Positions 25,253 to 34,664 are shown, numbered from the stretch's first letter. The stretch: DNA of 64,000 bases from Verrucomicrobiaceae bacterium (GCA_027486655.1 JAIXOR010000051.1:124001-188000), one strand, 5' to 3'. Numbers and translations: made by a program. The notes: a model not told the origin generated them from the letters alone.

Positions 25253-26619
25253 TGCCACGGATGGACCCGCTCCCGCAGTACCCGCCCTCGACCATCGCCG
25301 CCATCGCGACGCCGCCAGGCACCGGTGCGCTCTCGTTGATCCGGCTTTCCGGACCGGATGCAGTCGCCATCGCCGGGCGCGCCACCAATGTGGACGCCTC
25401 CTCCCTGCTGCCCCGCACCGCTCGCCATTGCCGCATCACCGACGAAGACGGCCGCACCCTCGACGACGGCATCCTCACCGTTTTCCGCGGCCCGCGCAGC
25501 CACACCGGCGAGGATTGCGTCGAGTTCACCGGCCACGGCGGCATCCTCGTCACCCGCGAAGTGCTGGGACGCTTCCTCGCCTGCGGCGCCGATCCCGCAG
25601 GCCCCGGCGAGTTCACCCGCCGCGCCTTCCTCAACGGCAAACTCGACCTCACCCAGGCCGAGGGCGTCATGGACCTCATTTCCGCACAGACCCGCCTCTC
25701 GCTGCGCGCCGCACGCGGCCAGCTGGAAGGCAGGCTCGGCCAACGCACCACCGCCGCACGCGACTCGTTGCTGGAAACCCTGGCCCACCTGGAGGCGTGG
25801 ATCGATTTCCCCGAGGAGGACATCGACCCCCAGACCGGCCTCCTCCTGCGCACCCGGGTCCACCACGTGCTCACCGAAGTGGAATCCATGCTGGCCACCG
25901 CGGACCAGGGCCGCATCCTGCGCGAGGGCGTGCGCACCGTGATCTTCGGCGAGCCCAACGTCGGCAAATCCAGCCTGCTCAACCGCCTGCTCGGCTTCGA
26001 ACGCGCCATCGTCAGCGACATCGCCGGCACCACCCGCGATACCATCGAGGAAACCATCAACCTGAACGGCATCCCGCTGCGCCTCGTCGATACCGCAGGC
26101 GTCCGCGAGGCGGCGGATCTCGTCGAGGCGGAAGGCATCCAACGAACCGTCCGCCAGATCGAATCCGCGGACCTTTTGTTAGAGATTGCGGATGCCTCCA
26201 AACCCAGGCCCGCCGAAGCCGTTTTCCCGGCATCCGCCGCCAAACACCTGCTCGTCCTCAACAAGGCCGACCTCGGCGAGCACCCGTCCTGGTCCACCGT
26301 CTCCGCCATCCGTCTCTCCTGCGCCAGCGGCGAGGGCTTCGACGCGCTCTCCGCACAAATCCGCAACTCGCTCCACCTCGCCGAGGTGGACTGGGGCGAT
26401 CACGCCGTGGCCATCAACGCCCGCCATCAGGCAAGCCTCGAACGCGCGCGCACCGCCCTCAAGGCCGCTCTTGCCCTGCTGGATGACACATCCACCGATC
26501 CGGAACTCGCCGCCATCGACCTGCGCGAGGCCCTCGACTCCCTCGGCGAGATCCCGGGCCGCGTGGACTCGGAGGATCTGTTAGGTGTGATCTTCAGCCG
26601 CTTCTGCATCGGCAAGTGA
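25252..26619 (+). CDS. mnmE: tRNA modification GTPase MnmE
   Basis: MnmE works with MnmG to add the carboxymethylaminomethyl group at position 5 of wobble uridine. The 455-residue product has the N-terminal formyl-THF domain (STIAAIATPPGTGALSLIRL), a helical region, and a GTPase with GEPNVGKSSLLNRL, DIAGTTRDT, DTAG and NKAD. It ends in the diagnostic FCIGK, whose Cys is strongly conserved. The start ATG at 25252 overlaps the previous TGA; an ATG at 25261 is an alternative. MnmA, acting on the same nucleotide, is encoded 10 kb upstream. Confidence 0.96.
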   Translation: MPRMDPLPQYPPSTIAAIATPPGTGALSLIRLSGPDAVAIAGRATNVDASSLLPRTARHCRITDEDGRTLDDGILTVFRGPRSHTGEDCVEFTGHGGILVTREVLGRFLACGADPAGPGEFTRRAFLNGKLDLTQAEGVMDLISAQTRLSLRAARGQLEGRLGQRTTAARDSLLETLAHLEAWIDFPEEDIDPQTGLLLRTRVHHVLTEVESMLATADQGRILREGVRTVIFGEPNVGKSSLLNRLLGFERAIVSDIAGTTRDTIEETINLNGIPLRLVDTAGVREAADLVEAEGIQRTVRQIESADLLLEIADASKPRPAEAVFPASAAKHLLVLNKADLGEHPSWSTVSAIRLSCASGEGFDALSAQIRNSLHLAEVDWGDHAVAINARHQASLERARTALKAALALLDDTSTDPELAAIDLREALDSLGEIPGRVDSEDLLGVIFSRFCIGK

Positions 26620-26761
26620 TCCCGGGGACAGCTCCCCGCCCGGTTGGAAAATCCGCAGGTTTTTCCAGTGGAGGAATCGGAAATCCCGGCGATCAATCCA
26701 CCCGTCGCCATCAGGAACCGGTCATCCTCCGGCCCGGCACGCAACCCAAACTGATATCCAA

Positions 26762-27367
26762 ATGAAAGCCAAATCACTCCTCCCCATCGCGATCTGCAGC
26801 CTCGCACTCGCCTCCACCGCCGCGCTTCACGCCAACGCCGCCTCTCCCGTGGCCGCGTCGTCCAAAGCCAAGGCCTCCACCATCACCAAGGCCGAGGTGA
26901 ACGCCGCCCAGCAGGCATGGTGCGACGCACTCGTGGCGATCGGCAAAACCCACGAGGAAGGCGGCGACGCCAAATCCCTCGCCACCCGCGTGCTCACCGA
27001 TGCCTACGATTACGATCAGGGCAAGGTCTTCTTCAAGCCCACCCTCGCCTACGGCAAGAACACCTTCCGCCCCACCAAGGAGGGAGCCCTCGCCTACTTC
27101 GTCGGTGGCAACCCGGACTTCCCCGAAGACAAGGGCTTCGCCCTCAAACCCTGGGTGAAGGCCCGCTACGACAACCTCGGCGATGGCGATGAAGGCATCC
27201 AGATCCACGGTGACATCGCCATCACCATGGGCAACGTCTGGCTCACCGCCAAGGACGGCACCGAGGTCATGGTCGACAAGACCTTCGTCTTCCGGAAATG
27301 CGAGGACGGCAAACTCCGCCTCGTCGTCCACAAGTCCGCTCTCCCGTACTCACCGGAGAAGAAGTGA
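26762..27367 (+). CDS. secreted NTF2/SnoaL-like protein
   Basis: The 201-residue product has a signal peptide (residues 1-26, cleavage near AAS) and a domain of about 155 residues. The segments VNAAQQAWCDALVAIG, GDIAITMGNVWLT and DKTFVFRKCEDGKLRLVVH fit an NTF2/SnoaL-like cone fold, comparable to CaMKII association-domain relatives found in bacteria. No catalytic residues can be assigned. The 142-nt upstream gap contains only a weak TGGAAAA/TTTTCCA hairpin. A strong terminator follows. Confidence 0.7.
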   Translation: MKAKSLLPIAICSLALASTAALHANAASPVAASSKAKASTITKAEVNAAQQAWCDALVAIGKTHEEGGDAKSLATRVLTDAYDYDQGKVFFKPTLAYGKNTFRPTKEGALAYFVGGNPDFPEDKGFALKPWVKARYDNLGDGDEGIQIHGDIAITMGNVWLTAKDGTEVMVDKTFVFRKCEDGKLRLVVHKSALPYSPEKK

Positions 27368-27412
27368 GCCGCACGGCGCTCCGCCGCCACCCGGTTCCCT
27401 CTGGCCACCGCT

Positions 27413-27444
27413 CCGCCCCACATCCGGCGGGGCGGTGGTTTTTT
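27413..27444 (+). terminator. rho-independent terminator after the NTF2-like gene
   Basis: CCGCCCC (27413-27419) pairs with GGGGCGG (27429-27435) across a 9-nt loop. TGG and six T residues follow. It sits 45 nt past the stop and reads in the plus direction. Confidence 0.85.
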
Positions 27445-27500
27445 CGTTCAAGCGCGGCTGCCGATCTAACAAATGCCCCGTTTCTAACAAAAACTCCGGA

Positions 27501-27722
27501 TCAATCCGCCGAAGCCACTCCGAGGATCCTCGCCTGGTCGAAATCAAAGGGCGTAAGCTCCAGCAGCACCTTGTCCGCCACCGCAAAAACCGCCCCGGCA
27601 TCCGCCAGCGGCTTGGAGAGATGGGCGAGGATGGTCTTCCCGTTCGGCAGCTCGACGCGGTAAAGCACCGGCCCTCTGGTTTCGAGGATGGTCCCGTGGG
27701 CATGGATCGTGGCGTCCGGCAT
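27501..27722 (-). CDS. infA: translation initiation factor IF-1 (divergent)
   Basis: The 73-residue product is an S1/OB-fold protein like IF-1, which binds the ribosomal A site during initiation. Matching segments are GTILETRGPVLYRVELPNG, ILAHLSKPL, VADKVLLELTPFDFDQARI. The usual C-terminal basic tail (RITYR or similar) is replaced by ILGVASAD and the protein is fairly acidic, so it may be a second, divergent copy rather than the main IF-1. It stands alone and converges with the NTF2-like gene. Alternatively it could be another small S1-domain RNA-binding protein. Confidence 0.8.
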   Translation of the reverse strand: MPDATIHAHGTILETRGPVLYRVELPNGKTILAHLSKPLADAGAVFAVADKVLLELTPFDFDQARILGVASAD

Positions 27723-27889
27723 GGTGCGGCCGCAGTTTCAGACCAATCCACCCGCCCCGGCAAGCCGCGGATTCACCCGCCGCCCGCAGGACCTTGCTTG
27801 ACGGCAGGCCGCGGACCCGCATCATGGCAGCGCTCCCCCGCCAACGGGCAGCCCTCCAACACCACCGAACCCCTCTGCTCCCAAACGCC

Positions 27890-28351
27890 ATGAAACTTCG
27901 ATTTTCCACGGGAATCGCCGCCCTTGTCTGCGTGCTGCTGGCATCCTGCTATCCCTACGATGAGAATTCCGGCCGCAAGAAGCCCGTCAAAAAACCCGAA
28001 ATGACCGCGGCCGAGCAAGCCAAGGCCAAGGAGGAAGAGGCCAAGAAAAAGGCCGAGGAGGAACTCAAGAAAAAGAAGGAGCAGGCCCAGGCCGGCACCA
28101 CGCCTCCTGAAGGCGGCACCACCACCGACACTCCCGGCGGCACCACTCCTCCGACCGAAGGACCCAAGCCCACCACTCCCGAGCCGAAGCGCAATGACTA
28201 TGCCTTCGCCAACAAGGTGCCCGGCAAGGAAGGCTTCGTCTTCAGCCCCTACAACAACAAGGTGGTGGACGTGCGCGACATCCCCAGCGGCACCCTCGTG
28301 CAGGATCCCACTTACCCCGCTTCCGAGAAAAAATACTTCCGGGTTCCCTGA
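27890..28351 (+). CDS. lipoprotein with Lys/Glu-rich helix and Thr/Pro-rich linker
   Basis: Starting at ATG 27890, the 153-residue protein has a signal peptide with lipobox LLASC. A highly charged single helix (residues about 35-70) is followed by a Gly/Thr/Pro linker (TTPPEGGTTTDTPGG) and a C-terminal segment of about 45 residues (GKEGFVFSPYNNKVVDVRDI). That tail resembles short C-terminal modules in other verrucomicrobial lipoproteins, as far as I recall. The helix and flexible linker suggest a spacer reaching across the periplasm. The function is unknown. Confidence 0.8.
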   Translation: MKLRFSTGIAALVCVLLASCYPYDENSGRKKPVKKPEMTAAEQAKAKEEEAKKKAEEELKKKKEQAQAGTTPPEGGTTTDTPGGTTPPTEGPKPTTPEPKRNDYAFANKVPGKEGFVFSPYNNKVVDVRDIPSGTLVQDPTYPASEKKYFRVP

Positions 28352-28429
28352 AACCCGGATTCTCCCGGCATCCCTTTCGTCAGGAAAACCGACCGGGTCC
28401 GGACCGACTGGACCCGGTTCTTTGTTTCC

Positions 28430-29302
28430 ATGAGCCCTGAGTTTCCGAACATCACCATCCTTGGCGGCGGCCTGCTCGGCGGTTCGCTCGCCCTCGCCCT
28501 CGCCGCCACGGAAAACCCGCCTTCCGTCCGGCTCTGGGCACGCCGCCGGGAAACCGCGGAGCAGGCCCGCGAGCTGGGCATCCACCAGGCCACCGCCGAC
28601 CTCGCCGAAGCCGTGCGCGGCGCGGATCTTGCCGTTCTCGCCGTGCCCGTCGGATCCATGCCGGGCCTCGTCTCGCTCTCCCTGCAGGCCGGTTTGCCCG
28701 CCAGCTGCCTGCTCACCGATGTCGGCAGCGTCAAGCGCGCGCCACACCTCTCGATCGCCCCGCTCCTCGCGGACTCGGGCCTCCGATTCATCGGCAGCCA
28801 CCCGATGGCCGGTTCCGAGCGCAACGGCCTCTCCGCCGTCAGCGCCACCCTCTTTCAAAACGCCGCCTGCCTCCTCACCAACGACGACCTCGCGCCCGCT
28901 CCCCTGGCCGCCGCCCTCGAGCGCTTCTGGCAGGGCGTCGGCTGCAGGACCACCTGGATGAGCGCCGCCGTGCACGATGAACTCGTCGCCCGCATCAGCC
29001 ACGTTCCCCACGTCGTCGCTGCCGCCGCCGCGCGCGTCTGCCTCAAGGACCCCTCCGAGGGCCGCTTCGGCGGCGGCGGACTGCGGGACACCACCCGCGT
29101 CGCCTCCGGAAACCCGGAAATGTGGGCGGAAATCGTCACCGAAAACCGCGAAGCCATCACCGGCCCCCTGCGGGAAATGATCGAGGACCTCTCCACCCTA
29201 CTCACCCATCTCGAACAAGCCCCCCCGCACGGCCAAGAAGCGGCTCGACAATGGCTGGCCGACGCCAAACATCGCCGCGACCTCCTCAATCCACCCTGTT
29301 AG
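28430..29302 (+). CDS. tyrA: prephenate dehydrogenase
   Basis: The enzyme oxidatively decarboxylates prephenate to 4-hydroxyphenylpyruvate for tyrosine synthesis. The 290-residue product has a Rossmann motif (ILGGGLLGGSLALAL), the segment DVGSVKRA and the family signature GSHPMAGSERNG, followed by the helical dimerisation half with SHVPHVVAAA. It is the first gene of a unit with aroA (gap 17 nt) and cmk (overlap). The 78-nt gap upstream shows no clear promoter. Confidence 0.95.
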   Translation: MSPEFPNITILGGGLLGGSLALALAATENPPSVRLWARRRETAEQARELGIHQATADLAEAVRGADLAVLAVPVGSMPGLVSLSLQAGLPASCLLTDVGSVKRAPHLSIAPLLADSGLRFIGSHPMAGSERNGLSAVSATLFQNAACLLTNDDLAPAPLAAALERFWQGVGCRTTWMSAAVHDELVARISHVPHVVAAAAARVCLKDPSEGRFGGGGLRDTTRVASGNPEMWAEIVTENREAITGPLREMIEDLSTLLTHLEQAPPHGQEAARQWLADAKHRRDLLNPPC

Positions 29303-29319
29303 CCCGCCCTCATCCCACC

Positions 29320-30672
29320 ATGTCGGATTTCCGAGTCACCGCCATCTCCAAGCTCCACGCGGAATTCAGCGTTCCGGGCGACAAGAGCATGTCCCACCGC
29401 GCCGCCATCCTCGGCGGCCTCTCCAACGGCGTTTGCACCATCCGCAACTTCCTCCCCAGCGAGGACTGCGTGAACACGCTCAACGCCATGAAAGCCCTCG
29501 GCTGCCAGGTGGAAATCCTCGAAGAACTCCCCGGATACGGCCCCGTCAACCTGCGCATCCACGGGCAATCGATGAAACTCAGCCCGCCCGCCGCCCCCAT
29601 CGACTGCGGGAACTCCGGCACCGGCATGCGCCTGCTCGCCGGTCTGCTCGCCGGCCAGACTTTCACCTCCGAACTCTTCGGCGACGCCTCGCTCTCATCG
29701 CGCCCCATGGGCCGCATCACCGTGCCACTCGCCCAGATGGGTGCCACCATCGAGACTCTCGGTGAAAAACCCGGCTGCGCCCCGCTCCGGATCCATCCGG
29801 CCACCCTTGCCCCCATCCACTACGAGATGCCCATGGCCAGCGCGCAGGTCAAAAGCGCCGTGCTGCTCGCAGGCATGTTCGCCGATGGCAAAACCAGCGT
29901 CACCCAGCCCGCCGTCACCCGCGACCACACCGAGCGCATGCTCGCCTCCTTCCGCGTCAGCACCCGCACCGAGGGCAACACCATCTCGATCTACGGCGGC
30001 CAGGTCCCCGAGTCCTGCGACTTCACCGTGCCCGGAGACATCTCCAGCGCCGCCTTCTGGCTCGTCGCCGCCGCCGCCCTCCCCGGCTCACGCCTGCTCA
30101 TCAAGGACGTCGGCCTCAACCCCACCCGCACCGCCATCCTCAAAGTGCTCACCCGCATGGGTGCCCACATGACCGAGATCGTCCATCAATCCGAGGGCGA
30201 ACCCATCGGCCACATCGAGATCCACGGTGCCGCCCTCAAAGGCACCACCATCCTCGAAAGCGAAGTGCCCAACCTCATCGATGAAATCCCCGTCATCGCC
30301 GTGGCCGCCGCCCTCGCCGAAGGCACCACCTCCATCCGCAACGCCCGCGAACTCCGCGTCAAGGAAACCGACCGCATCACCACCGTCGTCGACAACCTCC
30401 GCGCCATGGGTGCCGAGGTCCAGGAATTCGAGGACGGCATGGACATCCAGGGCGGCGCCAAACTCCACGGTGCCGTCATCGACAGCTTTGGCGACCACCG
30501 CATCGCCATGGCCTTCGCCATCGCAGGCCTCTTCGCCAAGGGCGAAACCGTGATCCGCAACACCGAGTGCGTGAACACCTCCTACCCCGGATTCGCCCAC
30601 CACCTCCAGGCCGTCCTCGCCCACCGCTCACAACCCGCCGATTTCAACCTGCCAACCGTCAGCCGCGCTTGA
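29320..30672 (+). CDS. aroA: 3-phosphoshikimate 1-carboxyvinyltransferase (EPSP synthase)
   Basis: EPSP synthase joins phosphoenolpyruvate to shikimate 3-phosphate. The 450-residue product has PGDKSMSHRAAILGG, the phosphate-binding DCGNSGTGMRLLAG, RPMGRI and RVKETDRI, plus the late segment DHRIAMAFAIAG. The start is ATG 29320; the frame is open further upstream but that part belongs to tyrA in another frame. The segment NSGTGMR has Gly at the position where class II, glyphosate-tolerant enzymes often carry Ala, but class cannot be settled by eye. Confidence 0.97.
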   Translation: MSDFRVTAISKLHAEFSVPGDKSMSHRAAILGGLSNGVCTIRNFLPSEDCVNTLNAMKALGCQVEILEELPGYGPVNLRIHGQSMKLSPPAAPIDCGNSGTGMRLLAGLLAGQTFTSELFGDASLSSRPMGRITVPLAQMGATIETLGEKPGCAPLRIHPATLAPIHYEMPMASAQVKSAVLLAGMFADGKTSVTQPAVTRDHTERMLASFRVSTRTEGNTISIYGGQVPESCDFTVPGDISSAAFWLVAAAALPGSRLLIKDVGLNPTRTAILKVLTRMGAHMTEIVHQSEGEPIGHIEIHGAALKGTTILESEVPNLIDEIPVIAVAAALAEGTTSIRNARELRVKETDRITTVVDNLRAMGAEVQEFEDGMDIQGGAKLHGAVIDSFGDHRIAMAFAIAGLFAKGETVIRNTECVNTSYPGFAHHLQAVLAHRSQPADFNLPTVSRA

Positions 30673-31328
30673 ACCCGTCCCCCCATCCCCACTTCGCCAT
30701 CGCCATCGACGGGCCCGCCGCCTCCGGCAAGAGCACCCTCGCCCGCCACCTCGCCCAGCGCCTCGGACTGGTCATGGTCAACTCCGGCGCCATGTACCGC
30801 GCCATCACCTGGAAAACCCTCCAGCAGGGCATCGATCCACTCGACTCCCCCGCCATCATCGCCCTGCTCGACCGCCTCGACATCCAGTGCGGCAGCGATG
30901 GCACCATGTCCACCCTCACCATCGACGGCATCGATCCCGGCGACGAACTGCGCTCCGAGGCCGTGAATGCCAACGTCTCCGCCGTCTCCGCCATCCCCGA
31001 GGTCCGCAAGGTGCTCATCGACCTCCAGCGCGGCTACCTCACCCACTCCAGCATCGTCATGGAAGGCCGCGACATCGGCTCCGTCGTCTTTCCGGACACG
31101 CCTTACAAAATCTACGTCGATGCCGCCGAGCACGTCCGCGCCGCCCGCCGCGGCAACGATGGCGAGGTGGACTCGATCGCCCAGCGCGACGCCGCGGACA
31201 GCCAACGCAAGACCGCCCCGCTCATCGTCGCCGATGGCGCCACCATCCTCGACAACTCGGACCACACCATCGAGTCCGGCGTCGAGGCCGCCATCGAGAT
31301 CCTCCGCTCCCAAGGCCTGCCAGTCTGA
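30669..31328 (+). CDS. cmk: cytidylate kinase
   Basis: Cmk phosphorylates CMP and dCMP. The 219-residue product has the P-loop GPAASGKST, the CMP-binding NSGAMYRAIT, MEGRDIGSVVFPD and RDAADSQR. I chose TTG at 30669, whose last three bases overlap the aroA stop (TTGA). The family-like sequence (HFAIAIDGP) begins 7 residues later and no ATG is close. Longer in-frame sequence upstream is a shadow of aroA. It ends 4 nt before the hsdM stop of the opposing defence island. Confidence 0.94.
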   Translation: MNPSPHPHFAIAIDGPAASGKSTLARHLAQRLGLVMVNSGAMYRAITWKTLQQGIDPLDSPAIIALLDRLDIQCGSDGTMSTLTIDGIDPGDELRSEAVNANVSAVSAIPEVRKVLIDLQRGYLTHSSIVMEGRDIGSVVFPDTPYKIYVDAAEHVRAARRGNDGEVDSIAQRDAADSQRKTAPLIVADGATILDNSDHTIESGVEAAIEILRSQGLPV

Positions 31329-31332
31329 CCCC

Positions 31333-32820
31333 TCAGGGCCGGGCACTCACCAGCGCGGCCGCCACATTGCGGAAACTGCTCAGACCCGCCTCGATGTTTT
31401 CGATAATCTCGTCGGCGAGGTCGGCGGGTTCTGGCAGGTTGTCGAGGTCTGCGAGGCTGTCGTCCTTGAGCCAGAAGAGGTCGAGGCTGGTCTTGTCGCG
31501 GGAAACGAGTTCGTCATAGCCGAATTTCCGCCAGCGGCCTTCAGGGTTTTTCTCGGCGTGCCAGGTTTGTTTGCGCTTGTGGCGGTTCGCCGGGTTGTAA
31601 CAGGTGATGAACTCCCGCAGATCCTCCAAGCGGAGCGGACTGCGCTTGAGAGTGTGGTGGATGTTGGTGCGGTAGTCGTAATACCAGACTTCCTTGGTGG
31701 CGGCAGCCTTGCTGGCGGGGCGGTTGTCGAAGAAGAGGACATTGGCCTTCACGCCTTGAGCGTAGAAAATGCCGGTCGGCAGGCGGAGGATGGTATGAAG
31801 CTCGGTGGTTTCGAGGAGCTTCTTGCGGACGGTCTCCCCTGCCCCGCCTTCGAAGAGCACGTTGTCCGGCAGCACCACGGCGGCCTGCCCGGTGGTCTTG
31901 AGCATGGAGCGGATATGCTGAAGGAAGTTGAGCTGCTTGTTGGAGGTCGTCGCCCAGAAATCCTGGCGGTTGTAGGTGAGGTCGTCCTTCTCCTGCTCCC
32001 CTTCCTCGTTGGTGAAGGTCATGCTGCTCTTCTTTCCGAAGGGCGGATTGGCGAGCACGTAGTCCACCGTCTGCGAGGGCTGCGCCACGAGGGCATCCGC
32101 GGAGGAAACGCAGCTCTCACCATCGATCTCGCCGATGTTGTGGAGAAACAGGTTCATCAGGCAGAGGCGGCGGGTGCCCGCGACGATCTCATTGCCGTGG
32201 AAGGTCTTGTTTTTAAGAAAGGCTTTGTCCTGCTTGTTGAGTGGGTGGGTTTTCACCAAGTAGTCATAGGCCGCGAGAAAGAACCCGCCGGTGCCGCATG
32301 CAGGATCGGCGATGGTTTTGCCGGGTTCCGGGGCGACACACTCGACCATCGCGGCGATCAGGGCGCGGGGCGTGAAATACTGACCTGCGCCGGATTTGGT
32401 GTCCTCCGCGTTCTTTTCGAGGATGCCTTCGTAAATGTCGCCTTTGACGTCGGAATCGAGCATCACCCAGTCGGTGGCGTCCACCATTTCAATCAGCCGC
32501 GCTAGTTTGGCGGGGTCGGTGATCTTGTTCTGCGCCTTGGTGAAGATTTGGCCGAGCATGCCCTTCTCCGTGCCGAGCGCCCGCAGGGTCTCGACGTAGT
32601 GGACTTCCAGCTCCGCGCCCTTGAGCGGTCTCAGCGTGGCCCAGGAAAACTTCTTCGGCACGCCGACATCGCGCTTGTAGGGCGGACGGCCGTATTCGTC
32701 GGCCATCTTGAGGAAGATCAGGTAAGTGAGCTGCTCCAGATAGTCGCCGTAGCCCACGCCGTCGTCGCGGAGGGTGGTGCAGAAACTCCAGACTTTGGAG
32801 ATGATGGTGTCGGTGGTCAT
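31333..32820 (-). CDS. hsdM: type I restriction-modification DNA methyltransferase subunit
   Basis: HsdM methylates adenine in the target chosen by HsdS and is needed for both modification and restriction. The 495-residue product starts at MTTDTIISKVWSFCTTLRDD, has the N-terminal helical domain, AdoMet motif DPACGTGGFFLAAYDYL and the catalytic motif NPPFG. It is the last gene of the island in transcription order, separated from hsdS by the Xre-ImmA and DUF4411 genes. It converges with cmk. Confidence 0.96.
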   Translation of the reverse strand: MTTDTIISKVWSFCTTLRDDGVGYGDYLEQLTYLIFLKMADEYGRPPYKRDVGVPKKFSWATLRPLKGAELEVHYVETLRALGTEKGMLGQIFTKAQNKITDPAKLARLIEMVDATDWVMLDSDVKGDIYEGILEKNAEDTKSGAGQYFTPRALIAAMVECVAPEPGKTIADPACGTGGFFLAAYDYLVKTHPLNKQDKAFLKNKTFHGNEIVAGTRRLCLMNLFLHNIGEIDGESCVSSADALVAQPSQTVDYVLANPPFGKKSSMTFTNEEGEQEKDDLTYNRQDFWATTSNKQLNFLQHIRSMLKTTGQAAVVLPDNVLFEGGAGETVRKKLLETTELHTILRLPTGIFYAQGVKANVLFFDNRPASKAAATKEVWYYDYRTNIHHTLKRSPLRLEDLREFITCYNPANRHKRKQTWHAEKNPEGRWRKFGYDELVSRDKTSLDLFWLKDDSLADLDNLPEPADLADEIIENIEAGLSSFRNVAAALVSARP

Positions 32821-32946
32821 GGGTAGGATTGACTGGAGGGAAATGGAGTTATTACATGTGGCGCACTCCGATGAGCCGAAGCCCAATGCACCGCATCGGG
32901 TATGCAAGTAGGCTCAGAGGAGTGTTTTTGCCTTTCGGTGTGATGA

Positions 32947-33450
32947 TTAAAGTTTCCAGCCCTCGCGCCTCATCAGTCCCAGTAGGTTGATGCATGGCAC
33001 GCCAAGTTCCCGGCATACATCGGGAACAAAGAGCTCTCGCTTGGGTTTGCGTTTTTCGGCGGCAGGTGTTTCCGACGTGACCACGATACCATCACGTTGC
33101 TGGGCAAGGGCGATGACGTAGGCATCCGCCTCTTCATGCTCCGCTTTGGGATCGAGCAATCCGGGAAACCGGGATTGGATTTCGAGGGCACCAGCCAAAA
33201 TCTCGGCATTCGGGACCCAGATGGATTTGCGTTCGTCGGCCCATGCGCTCAGTTCGCCTGTTCCGACCACATCCAGTTCTTCGTGAACGAGTGCCGGTGA
33301 AATGCAACGACCTTCGCCGATCAAGTCATCGATCCGTGCGACGAGTGATTCAAACACATCCGTGGGATAGTGGCGGGCCTGCCAGTCCATGTAGATGTTG
33401 GTATCGACCGCATAGGTCCGCTTCTGCCCGACACCGTCACTCATCGGCAC
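32947..33450 (-). CDS. DUF4411 family, PIN-like putative toxin
   Basis: The 167-residue product has the layout of PIN-domain ribonucleases: an early Asp in YAVDTNIYMDW, acidic residues in HEELD, the segment EEADAYVIALAQ, and a late IVVTSE. This matches the DUF4411 family, which I recall being encoded beside Xre proteins carrying a zinc-peptidase domain. Its start overlaps the end of that gene by 14 nt (an ATG 6 nt later is possible), indicating translational coupling. Role as an RNase toxin is inferred from family and position. Confidence 0.8.
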   Translation of the reverse strand: MPMSDGVGQKRTYAVDTNIYMDWQARHYPTDVFESLVARIDDLIGEGRCISPALVHEELDVVGTGELSAWADERKSIWVPNAEILAGALEIQSRFPGLLDPKAEHEEADAYVIALAQQRDGIVVTSETPAAEKRKPKRELFVPDVCRELGVPCINLLGLMRREGWKL

Positions 33451-34633
33451 CTCCTATTCCTGGCCGCGCCCGCAGCGCGTCCTTGAGCTTGCCGAAATGC
33501 TCGAATTTTAGATCGAGGTGGCGTGACGCCTGATCCGACGTGATCCGGTTGGTGGACATCGCATCCAGGACGATCCGTGTGAACGGCTTGCCCGCCCGGC
33601 CCAAGGTCTTGCCCACGGGGGTCGAAAATCCGCCACTGCGCGGTTTGAGTCTCGCGACATGGGCGTCCCACTCCTGTTTCCAATGCCGGTAAAACGCCCA
33701 ATCAAAGTACCCCGAGGCACGGAGTCGCGTCGCCATGGCAAGGGGGGTGATGCGAAACTTCTTTGCCAACTTGCGGACACTGGCCAAATCCCAGTCCTGT
33801 GCGGATTGATTCGAGGAGGAGACCATCAGCGCCAATGCCCGTTCCGGCACCAGCACGTGGCTCGCTGTTTCTTCGGCGAACCGCTCCACCGTTTCCCAGT
33901 CGGAGCCGCGACGGTTTTCCTTGGCCGCCGGCAGTTCCTCATGTCCGGCAGCCAGCATGAGGTGCACCACTTCATGGATCAGGGTGAAGCTCCTCGATTC
34001 CGGGGACATTTCCTTGGAGTTGACCGCCGCCACAGGCAAAGGCCAGCGGAGGAGGGAAACTCCCCGTGCTTCTTCCAACGCCACTTTGGGAAACTGGAAC
34101 ACCAACACGCCGATCTCTTCGACCGCCGCACGCCATGAAGCCCATGCCTCCCACTCGCTGGCCCAGCCCAGTTGGGACTCCACCGGCAGATTCAAGGCAG
34201 CCCTCAGGCGTTCGGCCACGGTTTCCGGTTTCTCATCGAGATGGGCGGCCAAACCGAACACCGGGACGGTCTCGCCGAGCTCTTCCAACAGCTCCACCAT
34301 CATTTCCCGCCGGTTCGACATCTTCCTGACGGCAAGCCGGAGTTCGGGCGACTCGTGACCGGGAGTCACTCCTGGCAAGCGCCGGTATTCCGTGGCCAAT
34401 GGCGCCACCATCGGCGGCTTGGGCCGGAAAAAAATGCCCAGAGGACGGTGGTAAAGCTTCGCCAGCTCCTCGATCTGACGCATGGTCGGCACCCGTTCAC
34501 CCGATTCCCACTCCGATACCCGCTCGGGTTTCACACCGAGCCGCTTTGCCACCCGCTCGGGATCATAGCCACTCTCAACCCTCGCCCAAACGAGGACGGA
34601 GCTTGTTGGGGCGACTGGTGCGACTGCGGCCAT
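33437..34633 (-). CDS. Xre-family regulator with ImmA/IrrE zinc peptidase domain
   Basis: The 398-residue product starts at MAAVAPVAPTSSVL. Residues about 20-75 form an HTH (VAKRLGVKPERVSEWESGERVPTMRQ, shown here in part as RVSEWESGERVPT). The middle carries a gluzincin-type HEVVHLML motif with further His and Glu downstream, typical of the M78 family. The C-terminal part resembles longer members of this group. With the overlapping DUF4411 gene it forms a likely toxin-antitoxin pair in which this protein is the antitoxin and autoregulator. It lies 31 nt after hsdS. Confidence 0.88.
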   Translation of the reverse strand: MAAVAPVAPTSSVLVWARVESGYDPERVAKRLGVKPERVSEWESGERVPTMRQIEELAKLYHRPLGIFFRPKPPMVAPLATEYRRLPGVTPGHESPELRLAVRKMSNRREMMVELLEELGETVPVFGLAAHLDEKPETVAERLRAALNLPVESQLGWASEWEAWASWRAAVEEIGVLVFQFPKVALEEARGVSLLRWPLPVAAVNSKEMSPESRSFTLIHEVVHLMLAAGHEELPAAKENRRGSDWETVERFAEETASHVLVPERALALMVSSSNQSAQDWDLASVRKLAKKFRITPLAMATRLRASGYFDWAFYRHWKQEWDAHVARLKPRSGGFSTPVGKTLGRAGKPFTRIVLDAMSTNRITSDQASRHLDLKFEHFGKLKDALRARPGIGGADE

Positions 34634-34664
34634 GATTGAATCTACGTTCTCGCCCCCATTCCCG

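Noticed and set aside
26640-26680. TGGAAAA/TTTTCCA hairpin after mnmE as a terminator
   Set aside because: The stem is AT-rich and short and no T-run follows.
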